64,000 bases of DNA from Zoroaster sp. YZ-2022 (GCA_029582265.1 CM055823.1:9894821-9958820); one strand, 5' to 3'. Numbered from the stretch's first letter, positions 12,333 through 24,107 are shown. Numbers and translations are program-made. The notes: generated from the letters alone by a model not told the origin.

Positions 12333-13190
12333 CAAGTTGCGTCGGTGATTTTTTGGCATTTTCAGAGGCCTATATCTCAAAATTGGGTGAAGGTATTTTC
12401 ATGCAAATTGTTACACTGGGTGACACCCAATCTGTTAGAATCTGCTGTCAAACGTAGTATAGGCTATACCATCTCCGTTTTGAGTTAGGGGGTCCTTCAA
12501 GGCTTCAACACCTACAATTGAGCCAACGTAGGTTACTTTTTGTAATTTTTTTTACCCTTCAAGAGTGTCAGATTACTTTAAAAATTTATATAATGTACAA
12601 ACTAGGTACATATGTCTGCCCCAAAACAAGGATGGTCTAATCATACCTTCGTTGGAGGTTTGGCTGTGGTCTGAAGATAGGTTCGCAGGCACAAAAAAAA
12701 CTCCTCCTTCTAATGGATGGTTGACCAGGTGGGCCACTACCCATGTAACTGAAACTTTTACATCTTAAAGTATTGTTACCTATCTATGTATGTAGAAAAA
12801 TTCAGTTTGGTATCTTTTCTCTGTCATGGTCAGACAATATATTCAAATAGTGGGTATTTTGCCTAATATACATTATACAATGTACACTGTATAGTGTAGG
12901 TGCTGTATGGACACCATCAAATCTGTAAATGTGTCAAAAGGGGTCAAAATCTTGCCAAAACCGCCCCCAAATAGGGGGCCCGTGGACCCCCTTGCCCACC
13001 CCCAAACCCCTTGTTATGAATTTTTAAAGTATGTATACCAATCATATCATTTTAATAAATTGCAACTGAAACTTTCACATCTTAAAATATTAATTATATC
13101 CTGTCTATGTATGTACAAAATTCAGTTTGGTATATTTTCTCCTTCATGGTCAGACGATATTTTCATATAGGCCCTAATGGGTGTTTTGCT
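12333..13190 (+). repeat. Left arm of large inverted repeat (family R9)
   Basis: Reading 12333-13010 forward gives the same landmark order as reading 15832-15170 on the minus strand: ctccaa.ttgcgtc, gcattttcagaggcctatat, ctcaaaattggg, ggtttggctg, ggtgggccactacccatg, acatcttaaa, catggtcagac, and cccccaaa.aggggg. The segment 13060-13180 repeats 12745-12860 in tandem. A further copy starts at 63604. No protein is encoded. This looks like two copies of one mobile or satellite-bearing element in opposite orientation. Confidence 0.8.
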
Positions 13191-13191
13191 T

Positions 13192-14535
13192 ACAGTATTT
13201 TGCTTCTAGTACTCGGCCTATGTACAGTATTTTGCTTCTAGTACTCGGCCTATGTACAGTATTTTGCTTCTAGTACTCGGCCTATGTACAGTATTTTGCT
13301 TCTAGTACGAGGCCTATGTGCAGTATTTTGCTTCTAGTACTCGGCCTATGTACAGTATTTAGCTTCTAGTACTCGGCCTATGTGCAGTATTTAGCTTCTA
13401 GTACTCGGCCTATGTGCAGTATTTAGCTTCTAGTACTCGGCCTATGTACAGTATTTAGCTTCTAGTACTCGGCCTATGTGCAGTATTTTGCTTCTAGTAC
13501 TAGGCCTATGTGCAGTATTTTGCTTCTAGTACTAGGCCTATGTGCAGTATTTTGCTTCTAGTACGAGGCCTATGTGCAGTATTTTGCTTCTAGTACTAGG
13601 CCTATGTGCAATATTTAGCTTCTAGTACGAGGCCTATGTGCAGTATTTTGCTTCTAGTACGAGGCCTATGTGCAGTATTTTGCTTCTAGTAAGAGGCCTA
13701 TGTGCAGTATTTTGCTTCTAGTAAGAGGCCTATGTGCAGTATTTTGCTTCTAGTACTAGGCCTATGTGCAGTATTTTGCTTCTAGTACGAGGCCTATGTG
13801 CAGTATTTTGCTTCTAGTACTAGGCCTATGTGCAGTATTTTGCTTCTAGTACTAGGCCTATGTGCAGTATTTTGCTTCTAGTACTAGGCCTATGTGCGGT
13901 ATTTTGCTTCTAGTACAAGGCCTATGTGCAGAATTTTGCTTTTAGTACGAGGCCTATGTGAAGTATTTTGCTTCTAGTACGAGGCCTATGTGCAGTATTT
14001 TGCTTCTAGTACGAGGCCTATGTGCAGTACTTTGCTTCTAGTACTAGGCCTATGTGCGGTACTTTGCTTCTAGTACTAGGCCTATGTGCAGTATTTTGCT
14101 TCTAGTACTAGGCCTATGTGCAGTATTTTGCTTCTAGTACTAGGCCTATGTGCAGTATTTTGCTTCTAGTACGAGGCCTATGTGCAGTATTTTGCTTCTA
14201 GTACGAGGCCTATGTGCAGTACTTTGCTTCTAGTACTAGGCCTATGTGCAGTATTTTGCTTCTAGTACTAGGCCTATGTGCAGTATTTTGCTTCTAGTAC
14301 TAGGTGTATGTGCGGTATTTTGTTTCTAGTACTAGGCCTATGTGCAGTATTTTGCTTCTAGTACTAGGCCTATGTGCAGTATTTTGCTTCTCGTACTAGG
14401 CCTATGTGCAGTGTTTTGCTTCTAGTACTAAGCTTATGTGCAGTATTTTGTTTCTAGTACTAGGCCTATGTGCAGTATTTTGTTTCTAGTACTAGGCCTA
14501 TGTGCAGTATTTTGTTTCTAGTACTAGGCCTATGT
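13192..14535 (+). repeat. Minisatellite, 42 copies of a 32-bp unit
   Basis: A head-to-tail array of the unit acagtattttgcttctagta followed by c-t/g-a/c-gg and cctatgt. 1344 bp divided by 32 is exactly 42, so the array has essentially no net indels. Most variants are at two places: the triplet after agta (ctc, cta, cga, aga) and gtac/gtgc. The ctcgg form is confined to roughly the first nine units; ctagg and cgagg fill the rest. That pattern suggests local amplification of variants. The array lies between the two R9 arms, inside Shaw intron 1. Confidence 0.95.
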
Positions 14536-14928
14536 ACATACATACCCCCAAATACTTGCTATGATTTTTTGGGGAAAAGTCGCGAAATTTTCAATGAAAT
14601 TTGACCTCAATTTAGGTCTTGTGTGTCCCTCCAGGGCCACCATACAGATATCTAGAACAACCGATTTGGGGAGGGGAGTGGCGGACGTGTGAGCACAAAG
14701 AGCTCATTCATGGCAAGGGGTCTGCGGTCTGCTTAAGGGCCTTGGAAATTTGTGATTTTATGCACTCCCTAATGCAATATCAAACATTTTCAGGGTCAAG
14801 TTGCAAATATTGTATGTAGTTCATGATGCATTTAAACCTTTTAAATTTCTACATTCAACAGAAGATAATTTAGTTATTAATTTATTATTATTATTATTAT
14901 TATTTATTCATTTATTTATTTATTTATA
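14536..14928 (+). repeat. Distal segment of family R9
   Basis: The text catacccccaaatacttgct and then gtgagcacaaagagctcatt, tcatggcaagg.gtct and tttatgcactcc recurs in the same order at 63830-64000. It is therefore part of the same dispersed unit that continues out of the minisatellite. It ends in an ATT/TTTA microsatellite into which the next MITE has inserted. Confidence 0.7.
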
Positions 14929-15154
14929 CATAACAGCAAAAGAAACGTCACCCCTAAAAATATTTATTTTTTTCATTTTATAATTAATATAATTTGTTTA
15001 ATGAAGAATATTCTGAGTATGGAGTGTAACACGAACACAATGTGGCAAATTTGGTTGACCTCAAAATTCGTCATGCATGACGTCTGAGGACTAAAGCTAA
15101 ACACGTTCTCAGACTTATTAAAATTTAGGGTGTGACGTTTCTTTTGCTGTTATG
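14929..15154. mobile_element. 226-bp mariner-like MITE, copy 2
   Basis: Same family as 11018-11245 but inverted. TIRs cataacagcaaaagaaacg and inverse are present (one extra base in the right TIR), with TA on both sides. It is inserted into a TTTA repeat next to the right R9 arm. Confidence 0.85.
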
Positions 15155-15159
15155 TATAT

Positions 15160-15832
15160 TTATTTTTTTTAAATTTTTTTTGGGGGGGCGGAAAGTTTTG
15201 TTAAAAATTTCAGGGGGGCCACGGACCCCCTTTTGGGGGCGTTTTGTTAAAAGTTTGAAAGGGACTATGGGCTCCTTTTGGGTACATTTGATTAAGATGA
15301 TTTGATGGTGCACATACTTTCAAAAATCAAGTGTTTGTGGCATACATGCATACAGCATCTGTACTGTACAGTGTACATTGTATACTGTATATTGAGCAAA
15401 ATATCCATTATATGAAAACATCGTCTGACCATGAAGGAGAAAAAATACCAAACTGTATTTTCTTACATACATAGATAGGATACATTATTTTAAGATGTAA
15501 TAGTCACATGGGTAGTGGCCCACCTGGTCAACCATGGAGGTGGTTTTTTGACATTTTTTGCAAACCTATCTTCAAACTCCAGCCAAACCTCCAATGAAGG
15601 TATGATTGATTCATCCTTGTTTGGAGGCAGACATATGCACCTAGTTTGTACGCATATAAAATTTAAAAGCAATCTGACCACTCGTGTGGTCACCAGAGAG
15701 GCACAAAAATGGCAAAAAGTGGGTGTCATTCACCCTGTGTAATGAATTTGCAGCAAAAAATATTTTCCCAATTTTGAGATATAGGCCTCTGAAAATGCCA
15801 AATACTCACTGACGCAAGTTGGAGGGAAAAAA
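15160..15832 (-). repeat. Right arm of large inverted repeat (family R9)
   Basis: Inverse counterpart of 12333-13010. Matching blocks occur at 15180-15230 (the G-rich/C-rich cluster around ggggggccacggaccccc), 15420-15530 (catggtcagac to gccactaccca inverse) and 15760-15830 (gatataggcctctgaaaatg). The arms are about 650 bp, separated by about 2.1 kb. Confidence 0.8.
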
Positions 15833-17995
15833 GGGGCGTGGCTATATTTTTGCAGGGGCGCATATCTCGGAAACGACTTGGAGTTGGGAGTAAAAATTTG
15901 TTGTGCGTTCATTACTCCCATAGAGGTATGTTGAAAAAAAATCTGCAAAATCTGAGTAGGCCACTGACAAATTTTCAAAAATTGAGGTGATTTAGGTGAT
16001 GCAATTTAGGACAAAATGAAGAAATAGCAAAGGAACCAATTAAAGCAACATTCTGCGACAAACAAAGTCCTCGCATCGTTAAAGTTGCCAACGTCACACA
16101 GTAATGAACTTGACAATGAATTTATCGAGGCGTACATATACATTATAACAGAGAAGATACATTAAAGCCCATTTAACCTTCCCTATTATTGAAACCTCGT
16201 ACGTCTCTAAAATTAATAACCCCACACGACTTTGTTTACTTAAGGTTTAATTAACACAGACAGTTCTTTTCATATATCAGTAATGTTCATTGCCAAACAA
16301 CATCAGTGTCGCCTATTTCGACGTGGCACGTATAGCTCGTACACGTGCAGTGGCCATGAATAATATGTTTGTGGTCTTTGGACATTTTAAACAGCTGTAT
16401 GCTGTGTTTGCTAGCGGAGCCCACGAGCCTTAGTTACCAAGGAGAGGTGTGTTGTAGCAGTGTACTTAAAATGGCGTACGGGTAGTGTTTTATCGACCAA
16501 TCAACCAATACAACATGCAGTTTTAAAATAATAACCAGAATACACATAGTTTGAACATGTGTAGGTTTAGTAATATTTATTTAAAAAAAACGTCAATGGC
16601 AGTGTATTACGGGAATAAAGATATCTTAATCTCAAAATTGGGCACTGTGTACACACGGTCACGAAGAAAGAAAATGTCCTCATTCAAATGGCATCAACTA
16701 CTATTCCGATATAGCCTACAGGTCAAACAGCATTGTTAGTATTATGCGTCAGAATACTGCCCTCTGTTGATCATTTGGGGCAGACAGTTACTATTTCACT
16801 ACCTCATCAGAACTGTTAAGTGATATGTAATTGTGATCCAGTTGCTATATAATAATGGGTCTGTTTGTATCCGCATCTCGATCACCAGACAGTCCGTACG
16901 GTTTAGACAGTTTATTGATCCGGATCCTGTATTTGCTGATCCTGCTCGCGGAGCGGATACATGGTACATCCAAGGTGGCGCAAACGAAAAAGAAAACAAG
17001 ACAAAAATCATTACAGAATTCTTTAAATCATCATAAATAATTTTAAAAACTTTTTGAAATAATTTATTTGAAGGCCAAAATAAATTATCATTGCTGTCAA
17101 ATGATGTCTACCGTGTGCTACAACAGTTTGTGAAAACACAAATCTAAATTTAGCGGATGGATTTTGCCATGGGCACAGTTCAGCCGTAGTCTGGTACCCA
17201 GCCGTATACAACAGACATTATCTAGCGGATGAGCTACGACATGGATTCGATCCCCAAAAGTTTCCGTTTGTTTTCGCACTATGCAATATCACACGATCCT
17301 GATCCGCGATTCCGAGTGAAACAAACACCGTGTTATGAAACAAACAAAAAGTGACTGGAAACAACACTATGGGGTCTATGTGCATCATTGTATTCAGTCA
17401 TGATTTGGCTCCATGCTTGCATTATGACTACACAAGGGCAAAACCTAAATGTGATGCGATCTGGAAAAACCCGTTGGATGTCGGCGAACTTGTTTTGAAC
17501 ATAATGGCAAAATAGTCCCCCAATTTTTTGTTTGACAATTTGAGTTTTTGTTACCATTTTAATTGTTAATATCTAAATGATCATTCTTTTTAAATAAAAA
17601 TTCCATCGTTTTATGTATAGTTTTATGATGACAGATAATTAAAAAGCCGTCTTTTGTTTTTCGTTTCCGCCATTGTTTTTTAAAGGACAGCGGCGGCTAT
17701 AAATTCCCGAGAGCATAACTCAAGTTAGAGACAACCTAGAATCATGAATAAAACAGTTTTGAAAACAACACAGTGTCCTCGTTAATTTGATGTATATAAC
17801 ACAAAAATGACAAATTTCACCATGTGAAGGGTTTCCCAGATCACATCACAAATAATAATAAATTCAACCAACTAAATTACAAAACAAATCAAACTGAAAC
17901 GAGGCTTGGGGTTTCATTGACATTCATGTATAACTATTTTGAAGAAGTGTGTATCTTTTTTTAATTTATTGAATGCAGTTTAAATTTAATTGGAT
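15833..17995. other. Shaw intron 1; no gene
   Basis: Intronic. No shared repeat, exon or conserved protein segment was recognised. Confidence 0.4.
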
Positions 17996-18186
17996 AGGTA
18001 AAAGTTGTAGCTTTGCATGGTGAGGAGGATAAGTAAGACTAATTGCGGTGACACCATGTGAAATTCTCAATTGAGTAGTAATTAGTTCTGAAAAGAACCT
18101 CCTGAAAAGAACCTCCAGTTCTTTTCAGTACTAATTACTACTCAATTGAGAATTTCACATGGTGTCACCGCAATTAGTCTTACTTA
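17996..18186. repeat. Snap-back palindrome of family R1
   Basis: Two R1 fragments face each other. The left arm 18030-18096 (aagtaagactaattgcggtg through gttctgaaaagaac) is repeated inverted at 18117-18185, leaving a ~20-bp centre that contains a short direct repeat of cctgaaaagaacct. Pairing along about 67 bp is nearly perfect, so the locus could extrude a long hairpin. Confidence 0.9.
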
Positions 18187-19469
18187 ATTAGATAGATTGG
18201 TTGGGTCTTGAAATACCGATCTTTGTATTTAATTTGTTTCCAAAATATATTTTCAGTTTGAGAAAATTAGAATTATTTGTCACTGTTTTCACCACGGTAT
18301 AAACCCTGAAAAATAACTGCGATTGCTGTATACGTCATCAGTAACAAGGTCGTGTTGCCTTTGTTATTTCATCTGCTTCAATTCTGACAATCACTGATCG
18401 TTCTGCCGATGACGTGATATCAAAATCATCATTGTGGTCCGTGTCGCCGAGGTCTTTCAGGGAGTGCTGTAACCAGCTTTGCTTTTTTATCAACATCGGA
18501 AATATTAAAATTGAAGACGTGTTATCATTTGATTTCCAATAGTGACAAGCCCACCCACATTGTATAGATAAAATAGTCAGTAAACATTCATAAAGTATTA
18601 ACGGATCCATGAACTGTTAATTAACTATACATTGGCAGATAAATAACGCTTCTTGACTAGGAATACATAAAATTGGAAGTCTGTTTTCGATGTTTTGTGA
18701 AGTACTTTCTTCTTTAAATGGCTGTTATCCGCGAAACACGAGGGCGCTGTTTTGTCTTTTGTAATTAACTTTCAACTGATGAGACATTGCACAAATTAAA
18801 TCATCACTCTTGTTAAACAACGCGTTGTGACATTATTTTTACAATAATTATTTTTATTCCGCTGCACCATAAATTAATGTCTTGTTTCACTTTACTCTTT
18901 ATCCACGCGCAGTCATTATTTTTGTGAAATTACTAACTACAAGTCATTAAGTTCCTTTGCATTTGGAAAAGAGCAAAATGCACATTTAGAATTTAAAAAA
19001 AGGATACACATGAAATATACATCTTGATGTTCAACAAACTGACATGTATCAAATAAATCGAATTTTACCTCAAATATGAACACACTGCATTGAACATGAC
19101 GTTGAGCTAAAGAAATAACCATCAAATGAAAAATCAAATGAAAATTGTAGACCTTTGGCACGGTAACCATCTTGCTCTGCATAATTAAGTCAATGAGACT
19201 CAAATAAGGCTTGCAGGAAAGTTTATACCGAGAATCAGAGTAATTATATTTGTTTTGAGTTCTTGAAATTTCATAGAGATGGTTTTAGCGTGATAAGTAA
19301 AGCTCTGTCAGAAGTTGGAATGTGTATTATCAGAAGCAAACATGTGTGGTCATTTGGAGAAAGATTAACCTTTTTAACCCAAAAATGAAGAAACTTGATT
19401 TGTTATCTTTCCATTGAGAGTGTTTGCAAATGCTTCAGATTAAGGAACGTTTCAATTTTTTACCGACAG
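18187..19469. other. Shaw intron 1, 3' part; no gene
   Basis: Intronic sequence up to the acceptor ttttttaccgacag. No additional exon was found. Confidence 0.5.
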
Positions 19470-19742
19470 TTTCTGGAGCGGTTACATCAAATGGTAGTGT
19501 AAGGATGCCATCTTCAGCAGTGGGGGAGAAGACTCAAATCTCGGTGTACTTCACCGATGAGGTTATGGAGAGCCCTTCCCGGTCCAGATCGCCGCTTTCC
19601 CCTTCCCATGGGGGACTTGGTAAGCTCTCCCCGTCACAACAGCGAAGAATAGGGAAGCGGGCAAGCCTGATGCCATCCAGCCATGCGGGAGTCGGGCGAA
19701 GAGAAAGCTTTGCACCGAACGGCAATGCTAACCGGCAAAACG
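19470..19742 (+). CDS. Shaw: Shaw channel, penultimate exon (cytoplasmic C-tail)
   Basis: Phase-1 exon bounded by ttttttaccgacag and gtgagt. It continues the frame from 6682 and ends again in phase 1. It encodes about 91 residues of low-complexity cytoplasmic tail rich in Ser, Pro, Gly and Arg, with SPSRSRSPLSPS and two basophilic kinase-type sites, KRAS and RRES. No membrane segment or folded domain is visible. Shaw/Kv3 channels carry divergent C-tails that are commonly phosphorylated and alternatively spliced. A role in regulation or anchoring is inference from that family behaviour. Confidence 0.85.
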
Positions 19743-20693
19743 GTGAGTTTCACTGTTGTTTTATTAAGTTCCAGATCAGGCGTACGTTTAAAGGGACGGA
19801 ACAGCATTGGTTATGTTGGCAAATCTGCTTTTATGAGTATGTGTAGGCCTACACTCTCTTTAATAAAATCAAGATGTATATACCAACCTCTGAAAGTTTC
19901 AACTTGTTGCGTTGTGACGCCAATGAGAGAAAATGCATTCTTACATTTTGCATAAAAACCTAACCTGTCTTAAAAATGACAGCACCTAATACATTTATAT
20001 TTACACTATTTTCACAGACACTTGGAAAGCACTGAGCATACAGTGCTATACACACGTCGGTGTAGGGCAAAATTAAATCAATTATATTTACACTAGTTTT
20101 TCACTAAAATGTATCGCCCGTGTTTTACCGGAAATTTCTGGTCAGTTTGTTTTCTTTGGGACAATAATAATTTTCTTTAATAAAGGAAAGCAAATACTTT
20201 GAAATTCTGTTTTTCACAAAATAGTTTTCAGAAGCTTGGTTTAACAGTAAAAAAAAGTGCCAACATTAATTTATGACGGAACCCTTATTTCGGTACATAT
20301 TTACTGTAAAATCATGTTTCTCACGACCATTTTGAGAAATGTTTAATTTTACAGCATCTCCTTGCACTTCATTAACCAAAATAGCAATGTTCCCATACAA
20401 AAAAAAAAAATTAAATAAAAAAAAATTTAAAAAACAAAAACAAAAATACCCTTAAAATAGCGAAAAACACGGGCATTATATTTGTAATGTTATTTTTGAA
20501 TTACAAATCTTCAATATATTATACCCGCAACTCTCGTGTATTGTCTGTAAAACTCTTTGCGCAGATTTGGAAACTATATATTTCCACAAACCTTGTGAAG
20601 CATCATGAATATTCATCAAACATGATTATTCATTGTATTTTTATTACTTTTGAGACGCTAGTGGGCAGCAGACTCGTAATTCTGGGAAGAACA
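19743..20693. other. Shaw intron 2, 5' part
   Basis: Intronic. Contains an R11 repeat (20100-20345) and an A-rich run near 20400. No exon seen. Confidence 0.5.
20100..20345 (+). repeat. Dispersed family R11 copy
   Basis: Matches 23580-23830 on the same strand and 4396-4590 inverted. Common words are atcgcccgtgtttt, ttaccgga.attt, agaagcttggtttaacagta, aagtgcc and atttactgt.aaa. Non-coding. Confidence 0.7.
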
Positions 20694-20896
20694 CAGCGGC
20701 GTAGCCAGGACTTTTTCAGTGCGGGGGGGGGGGGGCACAGGGGGCACAGGGGGAGGCACTGCCTTTCAGTGGGGGGCCTAGGGGTATGGTTTTTCCCCTT
20801 TCCTTTTTCTTTTTTTGGGGTACTATTGGGATTTTTCGTGGGGGACACTGGAAATTTGTGGGGGGGGATGTGCACCCCCCCGTGGCTACGCCTCTG
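20694..20896. mobile_element. 203-bp hAT-type MITE with perfect 8-bp TSD
   Basis: The ends read cagcggcgtagccagg and, inverted, cagaggcgtagccacg. The element is flanked by identical 8-bp duplications gaagaaca at 20686-20693 and 20897-20904, the size typical of hAT transposons. Directly inside the left end is a long G run (20710-20724) and inside the right end a C run. It lies in Shaw intron 2 and encodes no transposase. Confidence 0.9.
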
Positions 20897-20904
20897 GAAG
20901 AACA

Positions 20905-21608
20905 GTATAAACGGACTGGTTTAATAGTTGTCACCTACCTAGCGTCTCAAAAGTTTCCCTTTGCACTGAAGTTCTCTTTGGCAGCGATTTTCAGGTCTCT
21001 AGATATTAGTGTCCATATTTTGTAAATTTTCAGTGCATTTGAGATTCTGAAAATGGTAAACCATTAGGTATGTTATGTTTTTGTCATTGTGTAAAGGTTT
21101 TGAAACTTCGAAGTATCCTTAACAATTCCAATTAATTTCTTTCTATTTGTTTATTTGTTTCTTTATTTCTTTATTTATTGGGGGCAGGTTATGTGTAATT
21201 CTTTCAATTAGCTGATAATTTATCACAAGACGGTTGACTATAGATCGGCTAAGAGTGAGAATAATTTTGTTTATTGTAAACGGGTCTAGTAAAGTACCCG
21301 GACAGTTTAACTGTAAATATGATTTTGTATGCTGCTGATGGTTTTCTTTATTGTATTAAAATTAAAATGGATCTAGTAAAATACCTGGATAATTTCACTG
21401 TAAATATCATGTTGTTATGCTGCTGTTTATGTTTATTTAAAAACAAATTGGTCCATACTGACAAGAGACACATTGATATTATCTGAATCTCTATCCGTAA
21501 AACTGAGCAAACATAACAGTCGTATTAAAATTTAATGCAGATACATCACATCATTGCAAAATCTAGTTGCTTCCTCATAACTTATTTATCCATGTGTTCT
21601 TTTCCTAG
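20905..21608. other. Shaw intron 2, 3' part
   Basis: Intronic. Short near-repeats occur at 21280-21320 and 21365-21410 (ggatctagtaaaatacc, gtaaatat). It ends in the acceptor tgtgttcttttcctag. Confidence 0.5.
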
Positions 21609-21697
21609 GCCGCAACCGATCGTTGGGCGCCGGCCCGCTGCGACCGCCACCCCGGCGACGTTCTCTTCTGCCCTCCATGACGGAAGTAGATGTGTGA
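21609..21697 (+). CDS. Shaw: Shaw channel, terminal coding exon
   Basis: Completes the channel frame. After the acceptor ttttcctag the phase-1 base from 19742 joins gc to make Gly. The exon then encodes 28 further residues with a basic RRRS kinase-type site and ends TEVDV before TGA at 21695-21697. The last residues V-x-V match a class II-type PDZ ligand pattern (hydrophobic-x-hydrophobic); binding is only inferred. Across 5785-6682, 19470-19742 and 21609-21697 the coding length is 1260 bases, exactly 420 codons. That agreement strongly supports the joint model. It may be one of alternative 3' ends, as is common for Kv3 genes. Confidence 0.82.
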
Positions 21698-22589
21698 CGT
21701 CAGGTTGCTTGGTGACGGATGTCACGCAGCTGCCCGTTGTTTGATATGTTGCATTTTCTGTGTCTTTCTGTTAAATTTTTTAGCAGACGCCTATACAACC
21801 AACTTCAATTTTTGTATTTTGTTGTCTAGTTTTTGGAAAAGAAACGTCAATGAACAGGTGCGCAGGAACAATTAAAATGTGTGTAAATACATCCATATTT
21901 AATGAGAACCAACAGTTTCACGTCTAAATTTCACGTCTAAGAATTTTGCCTTCTTAAATATTTTGTTAAGAGTAAGCTTATTTTGTTACTAGTGAAAATA
22001 CTTATTTGTAAATTGCTCCTAAAACAAAAAATCTACTTTTCTTTCTTTCTTTTTTTTGCCATGAAACGATGTCCAATTGCAGCCAAAATTGCTAGATCAT
22101 TATTATTCTGCTTTGCTGTTTTTTAAACGGCTTTTTACACAGGGGTATGAACGTTTGCCCGATTTGTGCGGCTTCTCTTAGCCACCACACTTTGGTGTAT
22201 GGAAAATTTGGTCTGTTCCATTAACCGTGTATGCATGTTAACATATATCACTTAAAAACAAAACAAACACAAAACAAAACAAACAAACGCGTCACCTCAC
22301 TGGAGACTTTTTTGATGGCCTTACTTGGTGTAAAACTGAGTTTTAATCTTCCCTGGAAATAACATTTTAGATTCTAAGTGAAAAGGTTCCTAGATTACTT
22401 GTTTGATTGAATACGAAAAGCTGAATGCAATTTCACTATTTTTGACTATTTTTATATTCACTAAATATTATTGATCGATTGTGTTGATTTAAAAAACTTC
22501 AACAACAACAATATCAAAGAAAGTAAATAAAATAAAATAATAATAAAACATAAATAATAAAATTAAAATAAATTAAAAAAACACACATT
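21698..22589. other. Shaw 3' flank with R2 copy and AT-rich tract
   Basis: The channel 3' UTR is presumably here, but no strong polyadenylation signal is evident close to the stop. An R2 copy occupies 22031-22215. From about 22500 the sequence is a simple A/T/C-poor tract that abuts the LINE remnant. Confidence 0.5.
22031..22215 (-). repeat. Dispersed family R2, copy 3
   Basis: Core gatgtccaattgcagccaaa and cttagccaccacactttg. On the minus strand the AILAAIGHRF signature is kept, but the upstream part of the frame is disrupted. Partial copy. Confidence 0.7.
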
Positions 22590-23580
22590 TACATCCAGGA
22601 GGGAATTGTGGTGTCAAATTCCATTTTTATGCTGATGACACCCAATTATATATGTGTGTTGATCCCAGGAAACCTGGTGAAACAGATTGTGCACTCAACT
22701 TTATCTGCTTGTGTTTCTAACATCAAGGCATGGATGTCACAAATGCTCCTCCTCAATGATGAAAAGACTGAATTTTTGTTGCTGCCAACCATAGACTTTT
22801 GAAAACATTATCTGACGTCACCATTACAATTGGTAATACAGTTATCAAACCCTCCTCATGTGTAAAAAAACCTTGGTGTTATTTTTGACAGTACTATGAG
22901 TACGGTATGTCTAACCATGTATCTTCAATATGCAAAACCATTCACTTTCATTTAAGAAATCTGTCGCAAGTTCGTATCTTTATTGATGAAATCACTTGTC
23001 ATCAGGCAGTCCGTGCTCTGGTAACAGCACGTTTGGACTATGCAAATTCACTTCTCCAAGGATCCTCTAGCAAAGAGATCAAACGTCTTCAACGGCTTCA
23101 AAATCGTGCTGCAAAATTAATTTTCAAGGCTAAAAAGTATGAACATGTGTCCCCTCTCCTATGACAGCTTCACTGGCTTCCCGTTCAAGACCGGATTGAT
23201 TTCAAAACATTGACTATTGCCTATAATGTGTTACTGACTCTGCGCCATCCTATCTCTGTGAGCTTATTACACCATACCAACCTAACCACAGTGGACTCCG
23301 TTCAAATCCTGATTCCCGGATCTTCAAAAAGCCAACTACACATTTAACTGCGGCTAACAAGGGTTTCTATACTGCTGCACCCAGCATTTGGAATGAACTA
23401 CCATCTGGTATCCGTCATGCTTCTTCATTGAGTCAATTTAAAACATCTCTCAAGACTCAGTTATTTTAGGCACTGTGTATTTTTAAATTGTACTTGCATC
23501 TCACTGTAAAGCGCTGTGATACCGTTTGTGTAAGAGCGCTATATAAATGCCTTCATTGTATTGTATTGTAATGTAATTGT
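22590..23580 (+). pseudogene. 5'-truncated LINE (CR1/L2-like) RT 3' end
   Basis: The 3' third of a non-LTR element. The RT catalytic block FYADDTQLY is at about 22620-22645, then LGVIFDSTMS, an open stretch at 22907-23164 with SICKTIHFHLRNL, ALVTARLDYANSLL and LQRLQNRAAKLIF, then LHWLPVQDRIDFK and a final APSIWNELPSGIR block. Frameshifts and stops separate these blocks. The 3' end reads gcgctatataaatgcc then repeats of ttgta, the microsatellite-like terminus of CR1/L2-type elements. It is a dead copy. The endonuclease and N-terminal RT are missing, as expected of incomplete reverse transcription. Confidence 0.88.
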
Positions 23581-23830
23581 ACCGATAATATCGCCCATGT
23601 TTTTTGCTCTTTTACCGGACATTTTTGGAACCTTTTGTTTTCATAGGATAATTGATAATTTCTGTTTAGAAAGGAAAGCATATATATTGAAATGAGACAT
23701 TTCACATAATTGTCAGAAGCTTGGTTTAACAGTAATAAAGTGCCCAAATTAATTTAGGACGGGACGCACCGTTCAATTTGGGACACATTCACTGTTAAAC
23801 TTAGTTTCCGCGATTATTTTGAGCAATGTG
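23580..23830 (+). repeat. Dispersed family R11 copy
   Basis: Aligned by eye with 20100-20345. It directly follows the LINE tail, so the LINE may have inserted beside or into an R11 copy. Confidence 0.65.
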
Positions 23831-24107
23831 GCGATAAGATAGCGAACAAACGGATGATGCATTTTTAAACCCGAGTGATTTCAGTCAAAGCGAAACATCA
23901 TTGGAGGAACACAGTTCGGCATTTGATATGCGGTGATGTTATATCAGAGCTAACAGAACGTATTAGTCCTCAATGCAACCATGCGAGAAAAGTGATTTTT
24001 ACATAATCAATGTATTTATAATACGTCACACACGTGTGTAAATTTCTGTTGATCCTTATGAAAATATAATAGATTAGTATTTTTATAAAGCATAGGAGTA
24101 ATTCCAT

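Noticed and set aside
13192..14535. CRISPR array
   Set aside because: Repeats are directly adjacent 32-bp units with no unique spacers, in an animal genome with introns. It is a minisatellite.
20487..20934. 145-codon open frame and overlapping Pro-rich frames
   Set aside because: Cover the hAT MITE with its G and C runs; no domain or splice support.
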